From: Spirochaetia bacterium
GTDB taxonomy: Bacteria; Spirochaetota; Leptospiria; Turneriellales; JAOUOS01
Direction: 5' to 3'
DNA length: 64,000 nt
Assembly: GCA_029880285.1 (NCBI GenBank)
Contig: JAOUOS010000014.1
Location: forward strand, 1-64,000
Positions 63,826-64,000 of the stretch are shown here, in pieces (the first letter of the stretch is position 1; each line of letters opens with the position of its first letter). The notes beneath the pieces were generated by a model. That model did not search any database and was not told where the DNA came from. It saw nothing but the letters and a program-made list of their open reading frames with translations. Both the position numbers and the translations under genes were made by a program.

Positions 63826-64000
63826 TATTTCTTATTTGTTTTTATGTAATTGTTTATGACGAATTTGTATTAAAATATTAAACAATTATTGTATACCAGT
63901 TAAAATTTTTCTTAATTCCATTATTAAAATTCATTTTATGCTGCCATCAATTTTTTTTTAAATTTATACAGAAATTTGTTATTCTGCATAAAAATAATTA

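Overview
The window is very AT-rich chromosomal DNA of a diderm bacterium. It carries genes for a lipid A-type acyltransferase, at least five predicted lipoproteins, PilZ signalling and a soluble lytic transglycosylase. Several lipobox cysteines follow Ser or Asn (TASC, IISC, NINC, FFNC), the relaxed pattern seen in spirochaetes. A spirochaete-like RNA polymerase omega candidate and the general gene style also suggest a Leptospira-related or other low-GC spirochaete lineage. That placement is inference: there is no rRNA or other marker gene in the window.

Layout. Positions 1-2475 are a mobile region: the C-terminal end of an IS110-type transposase, a Cys-rich lipoprotein, and a complete IS3-type element with about 48-bp terminal inverted repeats. 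2782-4034 hold a haem-c DUF3365 lipoprotein and a methyltransferase. 4035-4396 contain a CACAGAG-type inverted repeat. 4397-9304 are a MoxR/DUF58/BatA-like operon, led by a 30-codon gene of the AURKAIP1/COX24 (bS22/mS38-like) family and followed by a PilZ protein. 9301-24432 are mixed housekeeping and regulation: SDR, LOG protein, CheY, lytic transglycosylase, gpsA, acyltransferase, methyltransferase, PAS kinase, LytTR regulator, DoxX, and a REC-HATPase fusion. 24546-45434 and on to 46074 are metabolism and core functions: aminotransferase, DsbD, dUTPase, RNase J, omega, ClpB, DEAD helicase, GlpD, MurB, NIL/TauE, YheT, PurL, hemerythrin, CDF transporter, PabB/PabC.

46105-63825 form a signalling island of eight genes, nearly all on the minus strand. 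They are five hybrid histidine kinases, one REC-first kinase, one single-domain receiver, and a CheB-CheR-PAS-PAS-REC fusion. No chemoreceptor, CheA or CheW is present, so the fusion probably serves non-flagellar signalling. The two transmembrane hybrid kinases share a C-terminal helical tail in the HPt position.

Points most worth a second look: (i) the RNase J gene starts at an ATT codon, so a conventional start would delete its HxHxDH metal site; (ii) the TauE/SafE permease is split by a frameshift in a 9-base homopolymer; (iii) two distant Cys-rich lipoproteins share all eight non-lipidated cysteines; (iv) a 30-codon ribosomal-type gene lies just upstream of moxR; (v) several genes may have leaderless or near-leaderless mRNAs. 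I found no CRISPR array, tRNA, rRNA or phage module, and I cannot point to a complete undescribed defence-type system.
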